Shown one piece after another: positions 36,231-45,004 of a stretch of DNA of 64,000 bases. Each line of letters starts with the position of its first letter. Within the stretch, counting starts at the first letter, position 1. Source of the DNA: Bin55 sp965205545 (lineage in GTDB: Bacteria > Pseudomonadota > Gammaproteobacteria > Pseudomonadales > Azotimanducaceae); assembly GCA_965205545.1 (NCBI GenBank), contig OZ242170.1, forward strand, positions 2,914,001 to 2,978,000. The letters are read 5' to 3'. The position numbers and the translations under genes are program-made. Below the pieces are notes generated by a model. It saw nothing but the letters and a program-made list of their open reading frames with translations. It did not search any database and was not told the DNA's origin.

Positions 36231-36872
36231 GTGCTCGAGAACAAGAGATTCTCAGAATGTCTCCATGAGATGGCAAGACTGCAAGAACTCCACAATTGCG
36301 ACGTGCACCCGTCTTGGCATACCCAACGTTACCCGTTTTACCGCGCGATTTGGACTGAGTGCGCTGAATTGCTGGATCACTACGGATGGAAGTGGTGGAA
36401 GCATCAGGACTCCGATTCTGATCAAGTCAAGCTGGAGATCGTGGACATTTGGCACTTTGGATTGTCAATGTTGATCGTGGATGAAGCTAATCTCGACAAG
36501 GTTTCTCAAGACATGATTGAAATGCAGGAAACAATGCCTGCCAAGGAGTTTAGAGAAACTGTAGAAGCTCTTGCTTTGGCCGCACTTGAAGGATCGTTTG
36601 ATATAGCCGCTTTCATGAACGTCTTGATCGCGACGCCAATGACTCTGAACGAACTCTACGGAATCTACAAGGGCAAGCATGTCCTGAATCGATTTCGGCA
36701 AGCCAACGGATACAAGGAAGGCCACTATCGAAAAATTTGGCAGGGACGCGAGGACAACGTTCACTTGGCAATGCTAGTCAAGGATCTCAATGCGTTTGCC
36801 GAGAGTTTTCAATTGGACCTGCAACGCGCTTTAGAGCAACGCTACAAGACTTTGACGCTAGAAGCCGGGTGA
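36231..36872 (+). CDS. dimeric all-alpha dUTP diphosphatase (dUTPase_2 type)
   Basis: This 213-residue enzyme hydrolyses dUTP (and usually dUDP) to dUMP, keeping uracil out of DNA and supplying thymidylate synthesis. It has the all-alpha MazG-like signature ExxE(12-28)ExxD as ECAE then EIVD, and the second-half motif GKHVLNRFRQANGYKEGHY with KIWQGREDN. I chose GTG at 36231 (AGAGAG six bases ahead); TTG at 36201 is an alternative. Its stop overlaps the NUDIX gene start. This dimeric type is unrelated to the trimeric Dut usual in Gammaproteobacteria. Confidence 0.9.
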   Translation: MLENKRFSECLHEMARLQELHNCDVHPSWHTQRYPFYRAIWTECAELLDHYGWKWWKHQDSDSDQVKLEIVDIWHFGLSMLIVDEANLDKVSQDMIEMQETMPAKEFRETVEALALAALEGSFDIAAFMNVLIATPMTLNELYGIYKGKHVLNRFRQANGYKEGHYRKIWQGREDNVHLAMLVKDLNAFAESFQLDLQRALEQRYKTLTLEAG

Positions 36873-37432
36873 CGTTGCTAAGTACTCTTCATAGCGGACC
36901 AATTCCCCCAAACTGGTCACCGCAGAATCGAGCCACATTGATCTACGTCGTCAAAGATGCGTCGGTTCTGCTGATCAAGAAGCTCAGAGGACATGGAGCA
37001 GGCAAGGTAAATGCACCAGGCGGAAAGATTGAAACAGGCGAGACTGCTGAAGAGTGTGCGGCTCGGGAACTGTTCGAGGAGGTTGGTCTTTACGCAGTCG
37101 GTATGAAACTAGGAGCTACTTTGCGTTTCCTTGATAGTGGGAATGGCTATTCAATGGAGGGATGTGTCTTCGTTTCTCAAGGAGCGACGGGGCAGCCAAA
37201 GACCACTCTAGAGGCAGTCCCATTTTGGTGCGCGGTGGATCAGATTCCCTATGCACGCATGTGGGAGGATGACCGGTTTTGGTTACCTCATGTCCTTGCT
37301 GGTTCGTACGTTGAGGGAGACTTCCTTTTCGAGCACGACAATCTGACGGAGTGGTATCTCGAAAGAAACTTTGCCGTCGAGAGTCGAACTACGCACCCGT
37401 CACAGAATCCACAGCGTCAGAAAGTGCGCTGA
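36869..37432 (+). CDS. NUDIX hydrolase, MutT/8-oxo-dGTPase-like
   Basis: This 187-residue enzyme probably hydrolyses oxidised or non-canonical nucleoside triphosphates. The NUDIX box is complete: GGKIETGETAEECAARE then LFEEVGL. The GTG start overlaps the dUTPase TGA, so the two are translationally coupled, and a dNTP-pool-cleaning pair makes sense. The region after residue 130 continues ordinary MutT2-like sequence; the last 14 codons overlap the convergent aminotransferase gene. Confidence 0.92.
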   Translation: MTLLSTLHSGPIPPNWSPQNRATLIYVVKDASVLLIKKLRGHGAGKVNAPGGKIETGETAEECAARELFEEVGLYAVGMKLGATLRFLDSGNGYSMEGCVFVSQGATGQPKTTLEAVPFWCAVDQIPYARMWEDDRFWLPHVLAGSYVEGDFLFEHDNLTEWYLERNFAVESRTTHPSQNPQRQKVR

Positions 37433-38687
37433 CCATTGTGTCCAAATGCGACTCGTCCACCGTCATGGGAGGGCCCAGCAAGACAACATCGCGCACAATG
37501 GAATTTCCAGCTCCATAGAAGTGGACTCCGTTCTCGAACGACTTTTGAATCACCCTACCTGTTACGTTTTCGGTTGCTGGATAGCGTTCGAGGCTCGCCC
37601 GATTCTTGACGATTTCTATTGCCTGCAAGAGACCTTTTCCACGGCACTCAGCGACATGAGGATGATTCGAAAACGCTGCTTGCAGTTTGGCTCTTAAGAG
37701 AGTGCCCAATTCCTTGGCCCGCTCCACCAATCCTTCGCGGTCCATGATTTGCAGAACCTTGGTTGCGGCCGCACACGCGGGTGCAAAAGAACCATATGTA
37801 TGAAACATGACACTGTAGCCAGCCGATTGCTCAATCGGCTCTGCTATTGCGTCCGTTGAAAACAGACCGTTGAGTGGCGAGTACCCGGCCGTAAGCCCCT
37901 TTCCACTTACAAATATGTCCGGTTCAATGGGCCAGTGCTGATAGCCAAAGCGCGTGCCGGTGCGACCGAATCCGGTCATGATTTCGTCGACAATCAGGAC
38001 TATGTTGTATTTGTCGCACATTGCTCTCACACCTTCCCAGTAGCCGTCGGGTGGCACCATCGCACCTCCACTAGCTCCAGCTATGGGCTCTGCAAGCAGG
38101 GCTGCAACCGTATTGGGATCTTCCTGAAGAATTACATGCTCTAGTTCGTCGAGGTAATACTGAGTTGGATCGGGATCCTCGCAGCGAAGCGTATAGGGTG
38201 TTGGTGCAACGGGGTAGCGTTGCAGCATGTGTTTAATTCCGACTTTACGTGATTCGTGACCGCCAACGGAAATGGTCGCCAATGTCGTGCCGTGGTACGA
38301 AACATCGCGGCCGATGATCTTGACTTTCTTCTCATTGCCCTGAGCGGCGAAATGCATCACGGCAATCCGCATGGCAGACTCGATGGCTTCGGAACCGCCG
38401 CACGTCAAGTGGATTCGAGTAAACGAGGGTCGGAGCCATTTGGAAGTCAGTAGTTCGACCAATTCCTCACGTTCATCGCAGCTCCATGGCGGCAGAATAT
38501 AGTCCGCCTTAAGTGTAGCTTCGCGCACCACGTCGGCAACTTCCACCCGACCATGTCCAATATTGCAAACGATGGCTCCACCAGCCCCATCGAGTACCTG
38601 GCGACCGTCTTTGGTGTATAGGAAGACGCCTTCTGCCCGCGAAATGTGTATTGGATTGCCGTTGTGCAGGAAAGGCCAGTTAGGCAT
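37389..38687 (-). CDS. class III PLP aminotransferase
   Basis: This 432-residue PLP enzyme transfers amino groups between an omega-amine or amino acid and an oxo acid. PLP-binding Asp is in IVDEIMTGFGRTG and the Schiff-base Lys in FVSGKGLTAGYSPLNG. The N-terminal part (FLYTKDGRQVLDGAGGAIV) is typical. Substrate cannot be fixed; omega-aminotransferases of this kind use pyruvate or other oxo acids as acceptor. The gene ends 44 nt inside the convergent NUDIX gene, the largest overlap between opposed genes in this window. GAGAAA precedes the ATG. Confidence 0.92.
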   Translation of the reverse strand: MPNWPFLHNGNPIHISRAEGVFLYTKDGRQVLDGAGGAIVCNIGHGRVEVADVVREATLKADYILPPWSCDEREELVELLTSKWLRPSFTRIHLTCGGSEAIESAMRIAVMHFAAQGNEKKVKIIGRDVSYHGTTLATISVGGHESRKVGIKHMLQRYPVAPTPYTLRCEDPDPTQYYLDELEHVILQEDPNTVAALLAEPIAGASGGAMVPPDGYWEGVRAMCDKYNIVLIVDEIMTGFGRTGTRFGYQHWPIEPDIFVSGKGLTAGYSPLNGLFSTDAIAEPIEQSAGYSVMFHTYGSFAPACAAATKVLQIMDREGLVERAKELGTLLRAKLQAAFSNHPHVAECRGKGLLQAIEIVKNRASLERYPATENVTGRVIQKSFENGVHFYGAGNSIVRDVVLLGPPMTVDESHLDTMVSALSDAVDSVTGA

Positions 38688-39011
38688 GTTTAGTTTCTCG
38701 GTGGAGCGAACGGAGACGAAAAGTCTATCACTGCGAAGCGATTGTCGCGACCGTTTTCGGGTAGCAATTTGTCGCTCCGACCTGCAATGAAATTCATACT
38801 AGTATGGTATTTGTGCACATGTTTCGTGCCGATTTGCGTCTAGATGCGAATTGCTGCTTGATGTTCAAAGTCACGGGTTTGCGTTTGAAATCTCTATGCA
38901 CTGCAAGCCCAATTGGATGTGATGCAATACTATGAGGTTGGTTGCATACACTGAACGTGCAAGGGGAGCCTGATCAATGTTGCCGCCTGTTCGAAAGAGA
39001 GCCTAATAGCC
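38688..39011. other. divergent intergenic stretch with a palindrome
   Basis: This 324-nt region separates the aminotransferase gene (minus) from the APH-like gene (plus). Besides the palindrome listed separately I see no ORF, RNA or clear promoter. GAGAG lies about ten bases before the ATG of the APH gene. Confidence 0.5.
38795..38806. promoter_or_regulatory. 12-nt palindrome, possible operator
   Basis: CATACTAGTATG is a perfect palindrome about 108 nt before the aminotransferase start and 205 nt before the APH-like gene. Its size and symmetry fit a TetR- or GntR-type operator; no regulator gene is adjacent, so this is tentative. Confidence 0.35.
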
Positions 39012-40028
39012 ATGCAAACAGTCGAGGGAATTAGTTACGAGAGTGTTCGCGATTGGATCGCGCGGCGACTTCCCGAAGCCACACCTCCCTTTGAGTTCGC
39101 ACTGATTGCAGGAGGCCACTCCAATCTGACGTTCAAGTTCGAGGATGCCAACGGTAGTTCGTGGGTATTGCGTCGCCCACCATTGGGACATGTGCTCCAG
39201 AGCGCTCATGACATGGGTCGCGAGCACCGCATCATCAGTGCGCTCGTCGACACAAAAGTGCCCGTGCCACGAACCTATGGACTTTGCGAAGATGACGATG
39301 TCAACGGATCATCGTTCTACATCATGGAGTTTGTCGAAGGGTTGGTACCCCACAACGCTGATCTGATGAGCCAGCTCTCCATGAGCGAACGATCAAGATT
39401 TGGCAACCATGTCATAGAAGTGCTTGCGCATCTGCACCTCACAAGTCCAGACGAGGTGGGTCTAGGTCAACTCGGTCGCAAGGAAGGCTACATTGATCGA
39501 CAGCTCAAACGCTGGACACAGCAATGGGAAGCAACCAAGACGGAAGAAATGCCTGACATGGAGGAAGCGCTCCGTCTCTTGCATGAGAAAAAACCGGAAC
39601 AGATTGGGGCGACCATAGTTCATGGGGACTATCGCCCAGGAAACATGATCATTCGCGAAGGAGCAATGGCGGCTCTACTGGATTGGGAGTTGTGCACGCT
39701 CGGCGACCCCCTGGCCGATGTGGGCTACCTGTTGAACAACTGGGGGGAGCCTAGTGACTTACCTGAAGACGCTTCGCCAACCAGCATTGGTGGGTTCCCA
39801 ACGCGCATGGATCTCATTGAACGCTATGAACTCCTAACAGGTCGTACCTTGGAACACATCAACTACTACCGGGCGTTCTCGCATTGGCGGCTGGGAGCCA
39901 TCGCTCAGGGAGTGTACAAGCGTTATTTGGTTGGCGCAATGGGCAAGCAGGAGTTTGACTTGGATAGGTATCTGCAGGGTGTCTTCGCCAAGGCTCGAGC
40001 TGCTCGCGAACTGCTCGAAGCTGGCTAA
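39012..40028 (+). CDS. APH-family phosphotransferase (acyl-CoA-dehydrogenase-associated type)
   Basis: This 338-residue kinase-like protein belongs to the aminoglycoside phosphotransferase fold, in the branch often linked to fatty-acid oxidation (ACAD10-like). The N-lobe has SNLTFKFE and an RRPP segment. The catalytic loop reads VHGDYRPGNMI and the metal-binding motif LLDWELCTLGDPLADVGYL. Antibiotic resistance is not implied; these proteins probably phosphorylate small metabolites or acyl intermediates. Thirteen nucleotides separate its stop from the convergent ccmI stop. Confidence 0.9.
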   Translation: MQTVEGISYESVRDWIARRLPEATPPFEFALIAGGHSNLTFKFEDANGSSWVLRRPPLGHVLQSAHDMGREHRIISALVDTKVPVPRTYGLCEDDDVNGSSFYIMEFVEGLVPHNADLMSQLSMSERSRFGNHVIEVLAHLHLTSPDEVGLGQLGRKEGYIDRQLKRWTQQWEATKTEEMPDMEEALRLLHEKKPEQIGATIVHGDYRPGNMIIREGAMAALLDWELCTLGDPLADVGYLLNNWGEPSDLPEDASPTSIGGFPTRMDLIERYELLTGRTLEHINYYRAFSHWRLGAIAQGVYKRYLVGAMGKQEFDLDRYLQGVFAKARAARELLEAG

Positions 40029-40041
40029 ACAACCTACGCTT

Positions 40042-41544
40042 TCACTGACCTTCGGTCTCGGTTACAAGCCGGTTCAACTTTAGGCCTACACGTTGGCCTA
40101 CATTTGCGTGTACTGGAATGCTTTCGATGTCGTCAATAGCCCGCGTCGCGCTTCCCGTACTTGAGACTCGAGCGAGCACTTCGATCGCATCCTGCGGAAA
40201 CTCCACCCCAGGGAGCATTGCATCGCTTGCCGAAAGCGTAAGTGTGATCGGAAGGTCCCGCACTTCCACACGTTTCACCAGCAGCGGCGGACCACTCTCG
40301 CCGATTTTGCGTCCAATAATGAAGACCGGCCAATCGTCTTGGGCTGAAAAACTAGATTCGAGAGCAACGCTTACTGTTATGGACTCCTCATTGCCAATGT
40401 CGGAGAGTCGCAGTGAAACCGCGGCTCGAGTTGAGGGCGTTATCCAGCTGCTTTGGATTTCGCTCGTTTGGTCAGAATCGCCCACATCTGCGTTGGGAGA
40501 GAGTCTCGCAACGACGTTCACCCGGTCGAACGAGGAAAGGTTTCGTTCAGGAATCATGGATACGATGTCATCGAGCAAGAACGTGTAGAGACCATTGGTT
40601 GCGTTTGGTCGACGCACAACCGCAATTGGTGGGGAGTTTTCGTCTTCTCGGGCGAACACAGTTAGCCACTGGTGAGGGACTGTCAGATTTGTAACTTCAA
40701 CAGTAACTCGCACTCCGATATGGTCGGCATCCAACTTTTCATTCGTGCTTGTCAGTAGACGGTCGAAAAGTTCGTTAGCGTTAGGTGGCAGGGGTTGCCG
40801 CAGAATTCGCTCCAAAAATCCACGCGCCTCACTAAACTGATTGCGAGAATAGGAGTGAATTGCGAGAAGTTGCATCACCGTTGGATTCTCCGGATCCTGC
40901 TCCAATACGCGTTGGATAACCGCTAGAGTTTCTTCCGTTAACTCTTGGTCGTCTATGTTGAACGCGGCGCGGACTCGGAGAACGTCCGCGTTCAGTGAAT
41001 TGGTACCGCGTTGCTCAGCCAATTTGTGTGTGCGCACAACACTTTCATAGTCTCCTTTATCAAAGTACAGACGAGTAAGATAGGCTGACGAACTTACGCC
41101 ACGAAGGCGCGAGTTGTTGCGTCTCTCCAGCAATGCAATGACCTTGTCAAGTTCCTCCTCGCTGGCATTTGCGTAGGCGTCTTGAATTTGAGTGTGAACG
41201 CTCTCCAACCTCACAGCAAGAGGGTCTCCCCAGTAGAGATAACCCGCTAAACCGAGCGCGCAAAGAAATACGATGGTTGCAAGTGGCAACCATGGCGTGG
41301 AGCGAAATTGCTTGGGAGCGTCGCGCTCTTGGCCAACATCCTCGAGTAACAAGAGACCTGCTTCCAGTTCCTGCTCTTTGCTGTTTGCATCTTGCGACTC
41401 CACGATGTCGCTTGAGCGTTCACGATATATGGCGAGGTTAGCTTGATGTCGATCCCAGCGTCGTCTATGGGCCTGATACTTTGTGTCTATGTGGATCCAA
41501 TAACCCACAATCGCCAGCAGTAGAACAACTACAAGGAAGATCAC
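40042..41544 (-). CDS. ccmI: cytochrome c maturation protein CcmI
   Basis: This 500-residue membrane-anchored TPR protein recognises apocytochrome c and hands it to the haem ligation complex. It has an N-terminal hydrophobic segment (MIFLVVVLLLAIVGYWI), a second membrane segment around residues 90-110 (LATIVFLCALGLAGYLYW), TPR-like repeats, and a long beta-rich C-terminal part about residues 290-490 (as in CcmI/CycH). The GTG start overlaps the ccmH stop. It is the last gene of the run. Confidence 0.93.
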   Translation of the reverse strand: MIFLVVVLLLAIVGYWIHIDTKYQAHRRRWDRHQANLAIYRERSSDIVESQDANSKEQELEAGLLLLEDVGQERDAPKQFRSTPWLPLATIVFLCALGLAGYLYWGDPLAVRLESVHTQIQDAYANASEEELDKVIALLERRNNSRLRGVSSSAYLTRLYFDKGDYESVVRTHKLAEQRGTNSLNADVLRVRAAFNIDDQELTEETLAVIQRVLEQDPENPTVMQLLAIHSYSRNQFSEARGFLERILRQPLPPNANELFDRLLTSTNEKLDADHIGVRVTVEVTNLTVPHQWLTVFAREDENSPPIAVVRRPNATNGLYTFLLDDIVSMIPERNLSSFDRVNVVARLSPNADVGDSDQTSEIQSSWITPSTRAAVSLRLSDIGNEESITVSVALESSFSAQDDWPVFIIGRKIGESGPPLLVKRVEVRDLPITLTLSASDAMLPGVEFPQDAIEVLARVSSTGSATRAIDDIESIPVHANVGQRVGLKLNRLVTETEGQ

Positions 41545-41963
41545 GATGTTAGATCGCGTATCCGTTCTAGTTCGCTTGAACTGGGTTGGATTGGCTGTTT
41601 TCTATCCTTGAGTTTGAGCACAAGCCAAGTTGCGACGAGGACAAGAAGAAAGGGCGTGCACCAAAGCATTAGCGTCTTTGGTGTTAACCGGGGATCGTAT
41701 AGGATGAAATCGCCATAGCGTTCTCGCATGTAGTCGCGAATCTCACCGTCTGAATTCCCTTCAACCACAAGCCGATAGACTGCTCGACGGAGATCTTGAG
41801 CGATCGGCGCATCCGATCCAGCCAGATTGGTATTCAGGCACTTCGGGCATCGAAACTCCGCAATGAGTCGAGCATACCGATCAGCATCGACTTGAGAATC
41901 GAATTGAAAACCATCGACCGTGATTACAACACTCAATGTGACCAGAAGGAACGGGGCTAGCAT
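41541..41963 (-). CDS. ccmH: cytochrome c maturation protein CcmH
   Basis: This 140-residue periplasmic thiol-redox protein keeps apocytochrome cysteines reduced and forms part of the haem lyase complex. It shows an N-terminal hydrophobic signal, the CxxC motif in FRCPKCLNTNL and the conserved GDFILYDPRLTPKT segment before a C-terminal membrane helix (residues about 98-118). The start follows 7 nt after ccmG. Confidence 0.97.
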   Translation of the reverse strand: MLAPFLLVTLSVVITVDGFQFDSQVDADRYARLIAEFRCPKCLNTNLAGSDAPIAQDLRRAVYRLVVEGNSDGEIRDYMRERYGDFILYDPRLTPKTLMLWCTPFLLVLVATWLVLKLKDRKQPIQPSSSELERIRDLTS

Positions 41964-41970
41964 TGAGATC

Positions 41971-42510
41971 TCATTTCAACGTCGCCAACAGGGGTCTGAT
42001 CTTGTCGCGCCAAGTCTCTTCCGTCAAGGGACCCACATGTTTGTAGCGGATGATGCCTTTGGAGTCCACAAGGAAAGTTTCTGGCGCCCCGTACACACCA
42101 AGATCTACTCCAAAATCACCGTTCGCATCGACGATGTTGAATTCGAACGGATTGCCCAATTCGTAGAGCCACGTCACAGCATCTCCTCTCGTATCCTTGT
42201 AGTTGATGCCGATCAGGGAAACTTCGTTAGCCTCTGCAATCTGCTTTAGCACGTTGTGTTCGGCTCTACACGCCACGCACCACGATGCCCAAACGTTCAT
42301 CAGCCGAACCCGTCCCACCACTTCTTCGTTGGAAACGGGTTGAATATCCAAAAGCGTGGTCAATTCAAACTGGGGAAGGGATCGTCCTAGTAGTGACGAA
42401 GGATGAATGTCGTGACGCCCCAAGTTAAAGCCAATGGCTAGAACGAACGCCAACGCTGCAAATATGATGAGTGGGCAGGCAAGTAGTAGGCGTGTTTGAC
42501 GTGGAGTCAT
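41971..42510 (-). CDS. ccmG: thiol:disulfide interchange protein CcmG (DsbE)
   Basis: This 179-residue membrane-anchored thioredoxin-like protein passes electrons to CcmH/apocytochrome. A longer reading frame exists upstream, but the ATG at 42510 is coupled (ATGA) to the ccmF stop and gives a proper anchor helix (residues about 8-28). The redox motif is WASWCVAC, and the GVYGAPETFLVD cis-Pro segment is clear. Length is normal. Confidence 0.97.
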   Translation of the reverse strand: MTPRQTRLLLACPLIIFAALAFVLAIGFNLGRHDIHPSSLLGRSLPQFELTTLLDIQPVSNEEVVGRVRLMNVWASWCVACRAEHNVLKQIAEANEVSLIGINYKDTRGDAVTWLYELGNPFEFNIVDANGDFGVDLGVYGAPETFLVDSKGIIRYKHVGPLTEETWRDKIRPLLATLK

Positions 42511-44432
42511 TGTGTCGTTGCGTGTGCCAGCAAGTCCTTTCGGGAAAGCCGACGATATCTCTTGTCGAGGCATGCGACGATGGCTGCAGCTCCCATGATT
42601 AGAGCGCTCAACCAAATCCAACGAACCAGTGGTTTCTCTTGTATGCGAACCCCCCAAGAGCCATTGGCTATTGGTTCTCCAAGCGAGATATATGTGTCCC
42701 TAAAGAAGCCAGGCTTAATTGCGGCTTCTGTGGTTATGGTTTGCCGAATTGGATAGTTCCGGCGTTCGGGATACAGTTCAAGCTTTCCATCGACATTGAA
42801 TGTCGCCTGGTCTGCGATGTAGTTTTGACCCTGAAAGCGAGTAACTTCTGCGAGCTCGTATGTTCTTCCATTGACTTCCAAGGATTGACCTGGAATCAAG
42901 CGAGCATCACTTTCTTGCGAAAACGCACTAGTGACCGCCACGCCAACTATTGCCATCGCAAATCCAAGATGGGCCGTAGCCATGCCCAGGTTGCCGAACG
43001 TTAAGGATTGTCGCTGCGTCCATAGCGAATTTACATGAGTGATTGCAATCCACAGGGCAAGTGCAAGAGCACAGGAGACACCAAAGTTGAAAGAGCTCCA
43101 GAAAATCCAAGGCAATATCAGCGAGACAATTGCAGATCCAGCCAACAAAACCAAACCTCTTAATAACAGTTCCTTGGGCGTAGTCTTCCATCGGGCGATA
43201 GGCGCGAGCGCAAGGAAGAAGGACAGAACGATCATCAACGGAATGAACATTCTGTTGAAATAGGGTCCGCCAACCGACATTGTGTCGCCTCCTGTAAACC
43301 ATTCATAGCCCAGTGGATACAACGTTCCAAGCATGATCGTCACAACGGCCAGGACCAGCAGAGCGTTGTTTATGAGAAGTAGAAGTTCGCGGGACACTCC
43401 CCAGTACTGAATGCGGCTACGAATTGTTGATGCACGAACACAGTACAAATAGAGCGCACCACCAGTTACAACGACAAGGATCCCAAGCAGGAACAGGCCA
43501 CGTTGAGGATCTACGGCAAACGCATGTACACTGGTCAGGACGCCGCTACGTACGAGAAATGCTCCAACCAAGCACAACGAAAACGTCAATAAAGCAAGCA
43601 AGATGGTCCAATTCTTGAACGCTCCCCGTTTTTCAGTCGCAGCAAGAGAATGTATGAGTGCCGTACCGGCTAGCCACGGCATGAAAGAGGCATTCTCGAC
43701 AGGATCCCAGAACCACCATCCACCCCATCCAAGTTCGTAGTAAGCCCACCAACTACCCAGTGCTATTCCAACGGTAAGGAACACCCATGCGGCATTGACC
43801 CAAGGCCGAGTCCATCGTGCCCAAGCTGAATCTAGTTTTCCCGTGCAAAGCGCTGCGATTCCAAAGCTGAATGCCACTGCAAAACCGATGTACCCAATGT
43901 AGAGCATAGGGGGATGAATTATTAGTCCCGGATCCTGAAGCACAGGGTTGAGATCCGCACCTTGCAAGGGCACATTGGGAACTAAACGAACGAATGGGTT
44001 ACTCGACGCCAACATGAATATTAGAAACGCCGTATTAAGAAATCCCATGGAGCTCATAACGTAGCTATGGAGCTCCAAGGGCAGATGTTTGGATCGGAGA
44101 GCAACAGCTAGCGTCCAGCTAGCCGTCACCAGTGTCCACAGCAAGAACGAGCCTTCGTGTGCGCCCCATACGGCACTAATCTTGTAATACCAGGGAAGTT
44201 CGGTATTGGAATTGTTGGCTACGTAGAGAACTGAGAAGTCGTCCTGCAGAAATGACGCGACCAGCAGCAGAAATGCAATTGCAAGCACCAGGAACTGCAG
44301 CTTCGCAAGACGAATTGCCATGTTCGCCCACGAATCCTGAGCATTGAAAGCGCCCCAAAAAGCCGTAATCGCGACTCCAAAGGCACTTGCAAGACCAAGA
44401 ATGGCGGCAAAGTGGCCCAGCTCAGGAATCAT
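42507..44432 (-). CDS. ccmF: haem lyase subunit CcmF
   Basis: This 641-residue polytopic membrane protein is the core of the haem-cytochrome ligation complex. It contains the tryptophan-rich WWD signature WGGWWFWDPVENASFMPWL, conserved histidines around it, and about fifteen membrane helices. The start is ATG at 44432, overlapping the end of ccmE by 11 nt; the stop overlaps the ccmG start. Confidence 0.98.
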   Translation of the reverse strand: MIPELGHFAAILGLASAFGVAITAFWGAFNAQDSWANMAIRLAKLQFLVLAIAFLLLVASFLQDDFSVLYVANNSNTELPWYYKISAVWGAHEGSFLLWTLVTASWTLAVALRSKHLPLELHSYVMSSMGFLNTAFLIFMLASSNPFVRLVPNVPLQGADLNPVLQDPGLIIHPPMLYIGYIGFAVAFSFGIAALCTGKLDSAWARWTRPWVNAAWVFLTVGIALGSWWAYYELGWGGWWFWDPVENASFMPWLAGTALIHSLAATEKRGAFKNWTILLALLTFSLCLVGAFLVRSGVLTSVHAFAVDPQRGLFLLGILVVVTGGALYLYCVRASTIRSRIQYWGVSRELLLLINNALLVLAVVTIMLGTLYPLGYEWFTGGDTMSVGGPYFNRMFIPLMIVLSFFLALAPIARWKTTPKELLLRGLVLLAGSAIVSLILPWIFWSSFNFGVSCALALALWIAITHVNSLWTQRQSLTFGNLGMATAHLGFAMAIVGVAVTSAFSQESDARLIPGQSLEVNGRTYELAEVTRFQGQNYIADQATFNVDGKLELYPERRNYPIRQTITTEAAIKPGFFRDTYISLGEPIANGSWGVRIQEKPLVRWIWLSALIMGAAAIVACLDKRYRRLSRKDLLAHATTQ

Positions 44433-44853
44433 TGACTTCGTGCAATTCCTTCAGTTCTGGCGGAACGTAGTTCTCGTCGTGCTTCGCCAGAACCCTATCC
44501 GCTGCAAACACGCCGTCCGACTGCAACTTGCCTACAACGATGGCTCCTTGTCCCTCGCGAAACAGGCTGGGAAGCAACCCCTTGTAGCTCACTGAAAATG
44601 TGGACCCCCTGCGATCACTAAGCTCGAAGTCCACCCCAAGTCCAACATCGTCATGAACTATGCTGTCGACCACGACCATGCCGCCAGCTCGAACCGTTAC
44701 GTCAACGGGTACGGACCCAGCGACGACTTCGTCAGGCGGGTAATAGTGGTTTATGTTCGACTGGAGTGCGAATATAGCGAGCGTTGCAGTTAGAGATCCG
44801 CCGCAGAACAAAAACAGCAACACAAGCATTCTGCGCCGTCGCAAGTCGTTCAT
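44422..44853 (-). CDS. ccmE: haem chaperone CcmE
   Basis: This 143-residue periplasmic haem chaperone binds haem covalently and delivers it to CcmF. It has an N-terminal anchor helix (residues about 9-30), an OB-fold beta-barrel, and the haem-attachment histidine in LAKHDENYVPPE. ATG at 44853 overlaps the ccmD stop. Confidence 0.97.
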   Translation of the reverse strand: MNDLRRRRMLVLLFLFCGGSLTATLAIFALQSNINHYYPPDEVVAGSVPVDVTVRAGGMVVVDSIVHDDVGLGVDFELSDRRGSTFSVSYKGLLPSLFREGQGAIVVGKLQSDGVFAADRVLAKHDENYVPPELKELHEVNDS

Positions 44854-44984
44854 CGCTGCTCCTCGTCTTCGCGTTGCCGACGCTTCAAACGTCTAAGTGC
44901 CATAAGCGGATAGATGCCAATAATCCCAAGAAATATCAATCCAACAGCATAGACGCTCCACACGTATATGCCATGATCTCCCAT
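44850..44984 (-). CDS. ccmD: haem exporter accessory protein CcmD
   Basis: This short gene encodes a 44-residue single-helix membrane protein that holds the CcmABC complex together and releases haem-loaded CcmE. It reads MGDHGIYVWSVYAVG, a helix (about residues 11-28), then a basic/acidic tail. GGAGG lies eight bases before the ATG at 44984; a further in-frame ATG at 44999 is less well placed. The TGA overlaps the ccmE ATG. Family membership rests on position, size, and the start motif. Confidence 0.93.
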   Translation of the reverse strand: MGDHGIYVWSVYAVGLIFLGIIGIYPLMALRRLKRRQREDEEQR

Positions 44985-45004
44985 ACTTAGTACCTCCATA
45001 GCAG

